Below, one piece after another: positions 27,334 through 37,959 of a stretch of 64,000 nt of DNA (its first letter is position 1; every line of letters starts with the position of its first letter). The position numbers were made by a program, and so were the translations under genes. The stretch is from JASJBU01 sp963797085. Lineage in GTDB: Bacteria > Pseudomonadota > Gammaproteobacteria > Chromatiales > Chromatiaceae. The DNA is taken from positions 57,126-121,125 of the forward strand of contig CAWCOA010000029.1 in the NCBI GenBank assembly GCA_963797085.1. The letters are read 5' to 3'. The notes under the pieces were generated by a model, which had not been told where the DNA came from, ran no database searches, and saw only the letters and a program-made list of their open reading frames with translations.

Positions 27334-27672
27334 TTACAGCGCTTCGGGGCCGGTTTCACCGGTACGCACCCGAACCACCTGTTCCACGGGAGTGACGAAG
27401 ATCTTGCCATCACCGATCTTGCCGGTCTTGGCCGCCCCGGTGATCGCTTCCACCACTTGATCGACAACGTCGTCATCGATGGCAATCTCGACCTTGATCT
27501 TGGGCAGAAAATCCACCACATATTCAGCGCCACGATAAAGTTCGGTGTGGCCCTTCTGGCGGCCAAACCCTTTGACCTCGGTCACCGTGATACCAGCCAC
27601 TCCCACTTCGGAAAGCGCCTCACGAACATCATCCAGCTTGAATGGCTTGATGATTGCAGAAACCATTTTCAT
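27334..27672 (-). CDS. glnK: Nitrogen regulatory protein P-II (GlnK type)
   Basis: The 112-residue protein has the PII N-terminal signature (AIIKPFKLDDVREALSEVG), the T-loop with the uridylylated tyrosine (YRGAEYVVDFLPK) and the C-terminal TGKIGDGKIFV nucleotide-binding segment. Trimeric PII senses 2-oxoglutarate, ATP/ADP and glutamine. The neighbouring amtB marks it as the GlnK type, which blocks AmtB when nitrogen is plentiful. AAGGAG precedes the ATG at 27672. Confidence 0.95.
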   Translation of the reverse strand: MKMVSAIIKPFKLDDVREALSEVGVAGITVTEVKGFGRQKGHTELYRGAEYVVDFLPKIKVEIAIDDDVVDQVVEAITGAAKTGKIGDGKIFVTPVEQVVRVRTGETGPEAL

Positions 27673-27698
27673 TAGAATTACTCCTTGGTTCAGCGGCC

Positions 27699-27714
27699 AG
27701 CTAACGGCAAGCCA
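27699..27714 (-). promoter_or_regulatory. Candidate sigma-54 promoter of glnK
   Basis: On the minus strand TGGCTTG-CCGT-TAGCT (27714-27699) keeps the invariant GG and GC at the required 10-nt separation, with three mismatches to TGGCACG-N4-TTGCW. Transcription would start about 15 nt before the glnK start, just before its Shine-Dalgarno. Confidence 0.45.
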
Positions 27715-27739
27715 CTGCTAGCTAGTGATATGGGTTTGA

Positions 27740-28434
27740 TTAGAAGCTTTTGCTCCAGGAGACGAGAAACTTCATATCATCGTCATCGATGTCGGTGTCA
27801 GAGAGGCTGAGGGTGACATCACCGAAATCACCAGCGCTCTTTGTCAGGTCCGCTTGATAGTGGGTGTAATCAAAATCTGCATTGTTGACCCCATCATCTT
27901 CGAAGGAATAACTACCGATGGTGAAACCCACAGCAAAATCCTCTGGCAGATCAAAATTCACACCTGCGTAGTAATACAAATCACCTTCGATGAAAGTCTC
28001 AGCTGCTGCGGTGTCCTCCACATCACTCGAAACGGTGTAATTCAAGCCAGCACTCAGGAACTGCCAACTACCACTTAACGCCAATTCGAGGAAGTTGGCA
28101 TCATCATCTTCATCATAGGTGTAGTAGATTAAGTCCAACGTCATAACCAAAATCACCCACTTCATTGGCAAAACCACCATAGAGATCAAGTTCATAGGAT
28201 GTTTCGCAACAGGCACCAAAATCCACATTCGATACCCAGGTACCCGCATAAAGACCACTCGCACCGCTCCAATCCAAGCCACCAGAAACCGCAGCGGCAT
28301 CATCAGTTTGACTGATGCCACGCCAGATGTAGTTACTAGTAACCCCAACGTTCATGCTGACCTCAGCCATTGACTGGACCGACATGCCGAGCATTGCAAT
28401 ACCACAGGCCATGGCAAGTTTATTTCATCTTCAT
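27740..28434 (-). pseudogene. TorF-family putative outer-membrane porin, two +1 frameshifts
   Basis: The protein is a small beta-barrel of the TIGR02001/TorF type. Its mature part starts EVSMNVGVTSNYIWRGISQT, and alternating strands end in MKFLVSWSKSF, with the terminal Phe of outer-membrane proteins. The signal peptide can be restored from an ATG at 28434 (MKMK joined to KLAMACGIAMLGMSVQS) by removing one base near 28420. A second shift near 28130 joins the two halves. Corrected length is about 230 residues. It is first in a cluster with glnK and amtB, suggesting uptake of a nitrogen source. Confidence 0.82.
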
Positions 28435-28528
28435 CTTCGATACCTCATAAAATAAAAAATATAAACTATTCTACGAATTGATTTCCATGTGCTTGTTCTT
28501 CAACACACCATAGATTCACACCGGATAA

Positions 28529-28544
28529 TGCAGAAACTATGCCT
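28529..28544 (-). promoter_or_regulatory. Candidate sigma-54 promoter of torF-glnK-amtB
   Basis: On the minus strand AGGCATA-GTTT-CTGCA (28544-28529) has GG and GC separated by exactly 10 nt and matches 8 of 12 consensus positions. The inferred start near 28518 leaves a leader of about 85 nt. Tandem NtrC-like sites lie about 115 bp upstream. Confidence 0.6.
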
Positions 28545-28651
28545 ATTTTATATATATAATATTATTCAATGAGTTATAGTTTAATCGGGATGATTTCTCA
28601 GGAATGTTAAACTTCTCTAATGCACCAAGCCAGCAAACCAAGTAGTCCGAC

Positions 28652-28681
28652 GCACTAACATGGTGCGCTACATAATGGTGC
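28652..28681. promoter_or_regulatory. Tandem NtrC-like binding sites
   Basis: GCACTAACATGGTGC (28652-28666) differs from the NtrC consensus GCACCA-N3-TGGTGC by one base. The next 15 bp, GCTACATAATGGTGC (28667-28681), repeat the right half-site exactly and the left one partly. A TGCACCA half-site lies at 28621-28627. Tandem sites about 100 bp upstream of a -24/-12 promoter are the classic NtrC enhancer layout. This accounts for most of the 309-bp gap between torF and ubiK; the rest is AT-rich. Confidence 0.7.
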
Positions 28682-28743
28682 GCGCATTCAGTGCCATCAG
28701 ACCCAACTGGACAACACCGCTTATCACCGCTAATGTCACGTTT

Positions 28744-28995
28744 ATGATTGATCCAAAAACACTCGATGAACTGGCAAGCCGGTTAGCCGGAAGCCTGCCT
28801 GGTGGCATGCAAATACTGCATGAGGACCTGAAAAAGAATCTGCACGCGAATCTGCAGGCAGGGCTGGCCAAACTTGATCTGGTCACTCGAGAGGAGTTTG
28901 ATGTGCAATCGGCGGTGCTCGCCCGCACGCGGGAGAAGCTGACCCGACTCGAGGGCCAGCTGGATGAACTGGAGAAGCGGCTTGAGTCAGCCTGA
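28744..28995 (+). CDS. ubiK: Ubiquinone biosynthesis accessory factor UbiK
   Basis: The ATG at 28744 (MIDPKTLDELASRLAGSLP) is chosen; the frame is open upstream but without similarity. The 83-residue product matches the UbiK/YqiC (BMFP) family: an amphipathic N-terminal helix and a C-terminal coiled coil (FDVQSAVLARTREKLTRLEG) ending LDELEKRLES. UbiK partners with UbiJ in the aerobic ubiquinone-synthesis complex. The ubiE-ubiJ-ubiB cluster is 14 kb away on the same strand. Confidence 0.92.
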   Translation: MIDPKTLDELASRLAGSLPGGMQILHEDLKKNLHANLQAGLAKLDLVTREEFDVQSAVLARTREKLTRLEGQLDELEKRLESA

Positions 28996-29130
28996 CCTGG
29001 TAATCAAGCATCTGCGCCCACACTTCAAGCACTTCAAAACCTGGCTTTTTTGTTTCAGGTAACGACTTGCGTCACACCCCGCAAACCCACTCTGCATACC
29101 TTTACCTCCTGCCAACCATGGAAGGACGCT

Positions 29131-30654
29131 GTGTCACTGGCCATTCTATATACTCGGGCTCAGTCCGGGGTTGAAGCACCATTGGTAACCATCGAGGTCC
29201 ATCTCACGAATGGCCTACCCAGTCTATCCATTGTCGGACTGCCGGAAATGGCGGTTCGTGAGAGCAAGGATCGGGCGCGGGGCGCTTTGCTCAACAGTCA
29301 TTTCGAGTTTCCCGCAAGACGTATCACCATCAATCTGGCGCCGGCCGATTTGCCCAAAGACGGCGGGCGCTTCGATCTGCCCATCGCCCTGGGGATTCTC
29401 GCCGCTTCCGGCCAGTTACCCAAGGAGGCGCTGCAGCACTATGAATTTGCTGGCGAACTCGCCCTCTCCGGTGAACTGCGTTCGGTAACCGGCATGTTGC
29501 CTGCGGCCATAGCAGCGCGGCAGGCGGGCAGACGCCTGATTCTGCCGCAGGCGAATGCAGCCGAGGCGGCCCTGGTAGAAGGGCTTGAATGCTTTCCGGC
29601 AGGTCACTTGCTGGAGGTCTGCGCCCATCTCACGGGAAACGCCCAGCTCCCTCTCTGGGAGCGCAGCAAGCAACCCGCCGAGACCGCGCCTCAGCTCGAT
29701 CTGGCCGATGTACATGGCCAGCAACAGGCCAAGCGGGCGCTGGAAATCGCCGCGGCTGGAGCCCATTCCCTGATCTACATCGGCCCACCGGGAACCGGCA
29801 AGTCGATGCTCGCCGCCCGCCTGCCGGGAATCCTGCCGACGATGACTGAACAGGAAGCACTCGAAAGTGCGGCTATACGTTCGGTTGCCAATAAACCTTT
29901 CGACCCTTCCAAATGGTTACAAAGGCCTTATCGCTCCCCCCATCACACCGCCTCGGCCGTTGCGCTGGTAGGGGGCGGCAGCAATCCCAAGCCCGGCGAG
30001 ATATCCCTTGCGCATCATGGCGTGCTGTTCCTGGACGAATTGCCGGAATTCGAGCGCCGCGTACTGGAAGTACTCAGGGAACCCATGGAGACCGGTCAGA
30101 TCACCATCTCCAGGGCCAGTAAGCAAGCTGAGTACCCTGCCCGCTTTCAACTGATTGCGGCCATGAATCCCTGCCCCTGCGGCCACCTGGGAGACGGCAC
30201 CAGCCGCTGCCATTGCAGCAGCGAAAAGATTGCCCGCTATCGCGGCCGTATCTCTGGCCCCTTGCTGGACCGAATCGATATGCATGTCGAGGTGCCACGG
30301 CAGGCTGTACCTACAAACTCAGCACCCACCGACCCCTATGTGGAACATAGTCATGTGGTGCTTCAACGAGTTGAAAATGCCCGCGAGCGGCAAACTCAGC
30401 GGCAACAGAAACCCAATCAGGCCCTGGAAGGACGCGAAGTGGAAAGGTTCGCGGCCGCCGATCAAGCCAGTCAGGCACTGCTACGCCAGGCTATGGAGAG
30501 ACTCGGGCTCTCGATGAGAGCCTACCACCGAGTCTTGAAGGTGGCGCGCACCATCGCCGACCTTGAAGGCACTGACGGCGTCAAGACACAGCACATCAGC
30601 GAGGCAATCAGCCTGCGCCGGCTGGACCGCCCGATCGCCGGCGTCAGTCTTTGA
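29131..30654 (+). CDS. comM: YifB/ComM family Mg-chelatase-like AAA+ ATPase
   Basis: The GTG at 29131 with GGAAGGA upstream gives MSLAILYTRAQSGVEAP and 507 residues, matching E. coli YifB (506); the longer frame from 29050 adds unrelated residues. An N-terminal Lon-like ChlI domain (SIVGLPEMAVRESKDR) is followed by Walker A GPPGTGKSMLAARLPGI and Walker B-like GVLFLDELPEF. A CPCGHLGDG zinc segment and a C-terminal domain follow. ComM is a helicase that promotes branch migration during natural transformation. Confidence 0.94.
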   Translation: MSLAILYTRAQSGVEAPLVTIEVHLTNGLPSLSIVGLPEMAVRESKDRARGALLNSHFEFPARRITINLAPADLPKDGGRFDLPIALGILAASGQLPKEALQHYEFAGELALSGELRSVTGMLPAAIAARQAGRRLILPQANAAEAALVEGLECFPAGHLLEVCAHLTGNAQLPLWERSKQPAETAPQLDLADVHGQQQAKRALEIAAAGAHSLIYIGPPGTGKSMLAARLPGILPTMTEQEALESAAIRSVANKPFDPSKWLQRPYRSPHHTASAVALVGGGSNPKPGEISLAHHGVLFLDELPEFERRVLEVLREPMETGQITISRASKQAEYPARFQLIAAMNPCPCGHLGDGTSRCHCSSEKIARYRGRISGPLLDRIDMHVEVPRQAVPTNSAPTDPYVEHSHVVLQRVENARERQTQRQQKPNQALEGREVERFAAADQASQALLRQAMERLGLSMRAYHRVLKVARTIADLEGTDGVKTQHISEAISLRRLDRPIAGVSL

Positions 30655-30775
30655 GAGGAGTCCCAGGCCATTCATCCAGGGTTTGCCTCTAGCGGAAATT
30701 CCACACGGCGGTTAACCATGGTGCGCTGCCTCTTGAATCTGTCCAACGGCGCATTCTAAGGGTAAAATTCCCGCC

Positions 30776-32686
<1,911 letters not shown>

Positions 32687-32820
32687 AGTAGGCACACATG
32701 AGCGTTGTGGTTGTTCGCTCATTCCGCTTGGCCAATGATTGGCCACCAGCTTGCAGATGATTGGTGCATTGGTTATCTGTGAGCATAATTACGAACAATG
32801 CACTTTGCAGAGAGTTACAC

Positions 32821-33090
32821 ATGAATATCTATGTTGGAAACCTTCCCTGGTCCATCAGTGACGATGAACTGCGAGACCTTTTTACTGAATTCGGCGAAGT
32901 CTCGTCCGCCAATGTGATTATGGACAAATTTTCTGGCCGCTCGAAAGGTTTCGGTTTTGTTGAAATGTCCAATGAGAGTGACGCGGAATCGGCTATTGAA
33001 GCCCTGAACGAAAAAGAGATCGATGGGCGCAACCTTCGCGTCAATCAAGCAAAACCCCGTGAGGACCGCCCCCGCCGCCCCAGTCACTAA
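32821..33090 (+). CDS. RRM-type RNA-binding protein
   Basis: The ATG at 32821 gives an 89-residue single-RRM protein. RNP2 is IYVGNLPW, RNP1 is KGFGFVEM and the tail is basic (KPREDRPRRPSH). Such short RRM proteins are widespread in proteobacteria and cyanobacteria and are often cold-responsive RNA chaperones. It is probably monocistronic. Confidence 0.93.
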   Translation: MNIYVGNLPWSISDDELRDLFTEFGEVSSANVIMDKFSGRSKGFGFVEMSNESDAESAIEALNEKEIDGRNLRVNQAKPREDRPRRPSH

Positions 33091-33109
33091 TCTTCTTTCT
33101 GAAAACCAC

Positions 33110-33147
33110 CCCCCGATATATTAAAATTCAGTTTATTATATCGGGGG
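33110..33147. terminator. Hairpin after RRM gene
   Basis: CCCCCGATATA (33110-33120) and TATATCGGGGG (33137-33147) form an 11-bp stem with a 16-nt loop, 20 bp after the stop. There is no clear T-run, so it may be a terminator of weak type or an mRNA 3'-end stabiliser. Confidence 0.5.
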
Positions 33148-33192
33148 ATCTGTACTCTCCCACTCTGTATCAGATACTGATTCTGCAATATT

Positions 33193-33663
33193 ATGAAGAC
33201 GTTGTTGTTCGCCTTTATTATCCTGCTATTGGCTTTTCTCGCCTGGCCTTTCACGGCCATCTACCGACTTGATCAAGCGCTGATAGAGAATGACCGGCAG
33301 GCTCTTGAGCGTCTGGTTGATGTTGAGTCGATTCAACAACAGATCAAGCGCAAAATGAACAAGAATGTCGAAAGCACCATTGGCGATGTTTCAAACAGCT
33401 TTGTTGAGTGGCTGCAAAACGGCATTCAGGATTTAGGCAATGACGCCATCGAAAGCATGGTGAATCTTGATTGGGTCTTAACGCAATTGCGTGCTAAAAA
33501 CCCTGACAATCTACGCGGCGGTTTTATCGACCACCTCAGTTACGCTTTTTTTGATGGTCACGACAGTCTGTTGCTACGGATTGGTGAACTGGGTGAAAAT
33601 CCAGTACATGCCAGGCTGACTCTGCAGAAGACAGAATGGCGGATTTCCGCAATTTACAATTAG
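33193..33663 (+). CDS. DUF2939-domain protein
   Basis: The 156-residue protein has one N-terminal membrane segment or uncleaved signal (LLFAFIILLLAFLAWPFTAIY). The DUF2939 region follows (YRLDQALIENDRQALERLVD; DWVLTQLRAKNPD; GHDSLLLRIGELG). It is probably anchored in the inner membrane with a periplasmic domain. Function unknown. Confidence 0.85.
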   Translation: MKTLLFAFIILLLAFLAWPFTAIYRLDQALIENDRQALERLVDVESIQQQIKRKMNKNVESTIGDVSNSFVEWLQNGIQDLGNDAIESMVNLDWVLTQLRAKNPDNLRGGFIDHLSYAFFDGHDSLLLRIGELGENPVHARLTLQKTEWRISAIYN

Positions 33664-33788
33664 AACCAGTCAGTTAGCCCATCACTTAAATATTCACAGG
33701 GCGAACTCATACTCGTTTCTAAAGAATTTTGTTCATCTGCCGCTCACCGATCATACCAATTGTCTTCGCACTTTCTGAAGCCAACCAC

Positions 33789-34679
33789 ATGCTTAACTTT
33801 TTCAGGTCTCGCCAGAGTCAACCACCGTCAAATGACCCTATATCAGGCCTGATTACGTATGAGGATCACACCATGACGGATCAAATCAGTTTCACTAAAG
33901 CACTGTTTGAGGTCTGCCCGACCGGCATGCTGGCTTTGGATCAGGATACCTGTATCCGTTGGCTCAACCCCGCTTTGGAGAAGATGCTCAATCTTTCCGG
34001 CGATGAGTTGATTGGCAAGAACAAAAGCACACTTCCCAAAGAACTGCATGCCCTGTTCGATGACACCGATGTCCTGCATCTCTCGCTCAGTGACGATGGC
34101 GAGCGCTGGTTACAGCGAGATGTGCGTAACATTGAAGCTGAGAAAGACAGTCCATTACAGCTGCATTTCTATCAGGACATCAGCAGTCAGATCATTTCCC
34201 AGCAGGAGAGCGATCTGCTGCGCCAACAGGTTCAGGAACTGACCATCACCGATGAACTCACCGGTCTTGCCAATCGTCGTGCGGCACTGCAGGCCCTGGC
34301 CGTACAGGTCACACGCAGTCGCCGTTATGGCAACCCGTTAACCCTGGGAGCCGCTCATATCAGCCTCCCAAACATACCCGGGGACAGCCTGCCGGATTCT
34401 GCCGTGCTGACCTTTTCACACTATTTGAGGGAGCGTCTGCGCTGGGCTGACACCATTGGCCGATACGAGGATGACCTTTTCCTGCTGGTGATGCCGGAAA
34501 CCTGCCTGGACGATGCATTACACCTACTACGACAGATTGAACAAGAGTGTAAGGAGGGTGCATTGAAAGGACTGGAACCCGCTTTGTACCCTGAAATGAA
34601 GGTCAGTGCATCGGCCTGGGAAAAAGGTGACGATCCCCAACGGCTGATGCACCGCACCTTGCAGCTGCTTCAAGAATAG
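33789..34679 (+). CDS. PAS-GGDEF protein with degenerate GGDEF motif
   Basis: From the ATG at 33789 the product is 296 residues. A PAS-like domain (residues ~35-125, MLALDQDTCIRWLNPALEKM) precedes a diguanylate-cyclase fold starting at the conserved DELTGLANRRAAL. Where an active cyclase has GGDEF, this protein reads GRYEDDLFLLVMPE. The two glycines are lost, so c-di-GMP synthesis is unlikely; a sensory or binding role is inferred. It lies upstream of cyaA with about 220 bp between. Confidence 0.82.
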   Translation: MLNFFRSRQSQPPSNDPISGLITYEDHTMTDQISFTKALFEVCPTGMLALDQDTCIRWLNPALEKMLNLSGDELIGKNKSTLPKELHALFDDTDVLHLSLSDDGERWLQRDVRNIEAEKDSPLQLHFYQDISSQIISQQESDLLRQQVQELTITDELTGLANRRAALQALAVQVTRSRRYGNPLTLGAAHISLPNIPGDSLPDSAVLTFSHYLRERLRWADTIGRYEDDLFLLVMPETCLDDALHLLRQIEQECKEGALKGLEPALYPEMKVSASAWEKGDDPQRLMHRTLQLLQE

Positions 34680-34898
34680 CTCCACTTGAATAATCCTGAA
34701 CACGAATATGCATGGCGACGAATTGCTTGATCCTGGCTTCACCGGCCGCATGCACGCTCGGCCCGATGCAATTAACCACTACGGAACAGTCAACACGAAT
34801 CGCCTTGGCGATGTCGTGGCAGTCACCCGCGCCCTGAATGGCCTGCAGTCAACACCACTATCATCCCAATAAAGGGATGCTGTGAACATAACACGGGA

Positions 34899-37712
34899 AT
34901 GCCCAAGCAAAATCAGCCAATATCATTTAGTGATGGGATCAGCCGTAAGGACCTGAAAACCATACGCAATCGCTTTCTGAAACTCCATCTTGAACGATTG
35001 CGGCGTATTCTTGGGGAGTTGAACCCCCTTAAACAAGACTTCATTGAGCTGCTTCCCCTGCTTTTCCATATCAACCATCCGATACTCCCTGGTTATGTAA
35101 AGAACGAAACACCAAAGGGGCTGCCTGAATACAGCCCGACAAAACGCGCTCTGGACGCCGCCCGAAAACTCAGCCGCAGTTTTCAGTACAAGCGACGCGC
35201 ACAACGCACCTTTGAACTCGAAGCGCTCTATCTCATGGGCAGCACCGGGACCATCGGTCAATCATCAAGCAGTGACTTCGATCTATGGCTGTGCCACAGC
35301 CCGAGGCTGAATAAAGAAAAGCAGCAACTTTTACAACAAAAGGCCAATCTGATCGAGCAGGCTGCAACTGAACTCAACCTGGAACTACACATCTTCCTGA
35401 TCAATCCAGAGCAATTCCGCCAGGGACTTAAAGACAAACTTTCGCGGGACAGCACCGGCAGCACTCAACACAACCTGCTGTTGGAAGAGTTTTATCGCAG
35501 TGCAATATTACTGGCCGGGCGCTACCCACTCTGGTGGCTGGTACCCCCGGAACATGAACTCAACTATCAGACATACACCGAGAATCTACTGCACCACAGG
35601 TTCGTGAAGAGTGGCGAGACATTGGACCTGGGTGGGCTCGATGAGGTGCCTGCTGAAGAGTTTTTCGGCGCCGCGCTCTGGCAGCTATATAAAGGGATCG
35701 ATTCACCCTACAAATCGATTCTGAAAATCTTTCTCATGGAAGCCTACAGCCGAGATTTTCCTCATCCCCAATGGATCGCCCAACAAGCCAAACAGGCGAT
35801 CTACTCAGACGAAGGGAATCTCAAACAACTGGATGCCTACATCCTCCTGTATCGAAGGGTTGAGGCTTATTTAGAAGCCATTAACGATCAGGAACGCCTG
35901 GAACTCGCACGCCGCTGTTTCTACTTCAAGGTCGGCGAAAAGCTCAGCCGCGACTCTCATTTAGAGCACTGGCGCAGAGAAGCCCTTTTCGAGATGACCC
36001 GACAGTGGGGATGGAGCCAATCCCAACTGCAGACCCTTGATACTCGAGGGGAGTGGAAGATCGATCAAGTGATCAATGAGCGCAACCTGTTGGTTGGCGT
36101 GCTCTCACGCAGCTACCGGCTGCTGACCGATTTTGCCCGAAAATATGCCACCCAGAGCAGGATAGACCCGATGGAGTTGAATCTGTTGGGTCGTAAGCTG
36201 TTTACCGCGCTGGATCACCGCCCAGGTAAAATCGATCACATCAACCCGGGCATCTCACGCAATCTCGCGGAAGAGCATCTTTCCCTGCACCACCGCCCCT
36301 CTCGCAACAGCGGACTCGCCTGGATGCTTTACCGTGGCTTGGTCGACCCGGAAGACATCATCGAACAACGCCCGATTAAAATCAGCAACAACCTGATCGA
36401 GAATCTGCTCTGGAGCCATATCAACCAGGTCTGGGGCCAGGATACCAGAGTCACGATCCACCCCGAGAACTGCATCGTTTCGCGGCAGGAACTGCTGGAC
36501 CTGCACCGCAGCCTTAAGCGACTCTATCCCCAGCAGGAGATGCCCGCTGCATCGATGCAAGCCCTCTCCGAAAACGCAATGGTCCGCAAGGTGCATCTGT
36601 TTATCAATATCGGCGTCGACCCCCTTGAACATCTATCGAAAGAAGGGAAACAGCTCGCCAGCGACCGCCATGACCCATTCAGCTTTGCGTCCACTCGCAG
36701 CAATCTGGTTCTGAATCTAGAAGAGTTGCTGGAAACCAGTTGGGGAGAGTTGCTGATATCCAGGCGGGAAGGCCCGGAAGGCCTGCTCGACGCCCTATGC
36801 AATACCCTCAACCTGCTGGATGAGAGCGGTAAACTCCAGCCACAAATCACGGCGCACTGCTTTTCTTCGATCCGCGGAAGCCAGATTTCAGCCCGCGTGG
36901 TCGAGCTGTTTACACACATCACGCGATACTTTAGCTCAGCCTCTCAGCAAAATGGGCGCTATGCGTTTCAATTAGCCAGGGAGTTCTTCATTGTACAAAA
37001 ACACAGCAAAGGCTTTCAGTGGCGCAGTCTGGAATCCTTCGACAGCCTGTTGGAAGAACTGACTCAACCGCAAACCACCTTCCGCGGGTTGGAGTTTGAT
37101 CCTGAGATCCTGCAGCATACCCCCTATCCAACACTCTATCGCCAGAATCTCCCGGACGTCATCCAGCTCTTTTATCAAAACCAGCCACAGCAGATGCAGA
37201 TCTACCTGCTGGATGAGCAGGGCGCACTGTTTCAACAAACCTTGTCCGTGGACAGCCCCAGGTTTCTCATGTTGCAGCAAAGACGCTTTCTCAATAGTCT
37301 GCAGCAACTCCGGAATCTGATGCCCGGCAGCAGCGACAACCTGCTCCAGGAGCCGCAGTTTTATGAATTAAGCCAGGAACCCCAGGGGGGTTGGATCTGT
37401 GAACCAAGGCGCGTGCCACTAACCCGTCCTGACGATTACATGGAATTGACCCTGGTGACTGACAGGCTTGACTCATCGGCACATACATTGTCACTCATGT
37501 GCGGTGAGCGGGATTTTAACCAGTTCGAATATGGCGATGAGATCTACCAGGCCACCGCCAAATATCTCCGCAGCCTGCGGGAGGGTAATGAAAACTACCC
37601 CATCTATCTCACATCGCTCAGATTTTCCGGCTTGCAGATCATCGATCCTCCGCGTACTGTTGAATTATTGAATATGAAAAAACGCGTGGAGGAGCGGCTC
37701 AATCGGCTCTGA
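34899..37712 (+). CDS. cyaA: Class I adenylate cyclase
   Basis: The 937-residue protein is a full-length class I cyclase. The N-terminal catalytic half contains LYLMGSTGTIGQSSSSDFDL, the GS...DxD nucleotidyltransferase motif, near residue 110. The long C-terminal half is regulatory, as in enterobacteria where glucose-specific EIIA acts on it. It makes cAMP for CRP. It precedes lptM-dapF, as in E. coli where cyaA is near dapF. The frame is clean over 2.8 kb. Confidence 0.95.
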   Translation: MPKQNQPISFSDGISRKDLKTIRNRFLKLHLERLRRILGELNPLKQDFIELLPLLFHINHPILPGYVKNETPKGLPEYSPTKRALDAARKLSRSFQYKRRAQRTFELEALYLMGSTGTIGQSSSSDFDLWLCHSPRLNKEKQQLLQQKANLIEQAATELNLELHIFLINPEQFRQGLKDKLSRDSTGSTQHNLLLEEFYRSAILLAGRYPLWWLVPPEHELNYQTYTENLLHHRFVKSGETLDLGGLDEVPAEEFFGAALWQLYKGIDSPYKSILKIFLMEAYSRDFPHPQWIAQQAKQAIYSDEGNLKQLDAYILLYRRVEAYLEAINDQERLELARRCFYFKVGEKLSRDSHLEHWRREALFEMTRQWGWSQSQLQTLDTRGEWKIDQVINERNLLVGVLSRSYRLLTDFARKYATQSRIDPMELNLLGRKLFTALDHRPGKIDHINPGISRNLAEEHLSLHHRPSRNSGLAWMLYRGLVDPEDIIEQRPIKISNNLIENLLWSHINQVWGQDTRVTIHPENCIVSRQELLDLHRSLKRLYPQQEMPAASMQALSENAMVRKVHLFINIGVDPLEHLSKEGKQLASDRHDPFSFASTRSNLVLNLEELLETSWGELLISRREGPEGLLDALCNTLNLLDESGKLQPQITAHCFSSIRGSQISARVVELFTHITRYFSSASQQNGRYAFQLAREFFIVQKHSKGFQWRSLESFDSLLEELTQPQTTFRGLEFDPEILQHTPYPTLYRQNLPDVIQLFYQNQPQQMQIYLLDEQGALFQQTLSVDSPRFLMLQQRRFLNSLQQLRNLMPGSSDNLLQEPQFYELSQEPQGGWICEPRRVPLTRPDDYMELTLVTDRLDSSAHTLSLMCGERDFNQFEYGDEIYQATAKYLRSLREGNENYPIYLTSLRFSGLQIIDPPRTVELLNMKKRVEERLNRL

Positions 37713-37816
37713 CCATTCGCTAGTCTGGTGCAACTTACCGGGGAGTTAACCCCGCCTGGGAACGCGAACACCAGGAAATTACATCCAACCAATTCTAATT
37801 AACAAGATCTGCGAAT

Positions 37817-37954
37817 ATGAACTGTTGGCCGCGCTACCTGCTTTGGTTAGTCATCACCACGCTTGGCTGCATCAATCTATTGTCGGCATGCGGCCAGAAG
37901 GGCCCACTCTACATACCTGATCAGGCGCAGCAGGAAACAACTGATAAAGAGTAG
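37817..37954 (+). CDS. lptM: LPS-assembly modulating lipoprotein LptM (YifL)
   Basis: This 45-residue ORF starts MNCWPRYLLWLVITTLG and has the lipobox LLSAC followed by GQKGPLYIPD, the hallmark CGxKGPLYxP of LptM/YifL. The mature lipoprotein is about 21 residues. LptM binds LptD-LptE in the outer membrane and helps its oxidative maturation. It ends 5 bp before dapF, the same order as E. coli. Confidence 0.92.
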   Translation: MNCWPRYLLWLVITTLGCINLLSACGQKGPLYIPDQAQQETTDKE

Positions 37955-37959
37955 CCCGC

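Noticed and set aside
34708..34872. A 54-codon open frame between the PAS protein and cyaA, and an opposing frame with hydrophobic stretches
   Set aside because: Neither strand has a convincing Shine-Dalgarno, start or known motif; coding status cannot be supported.
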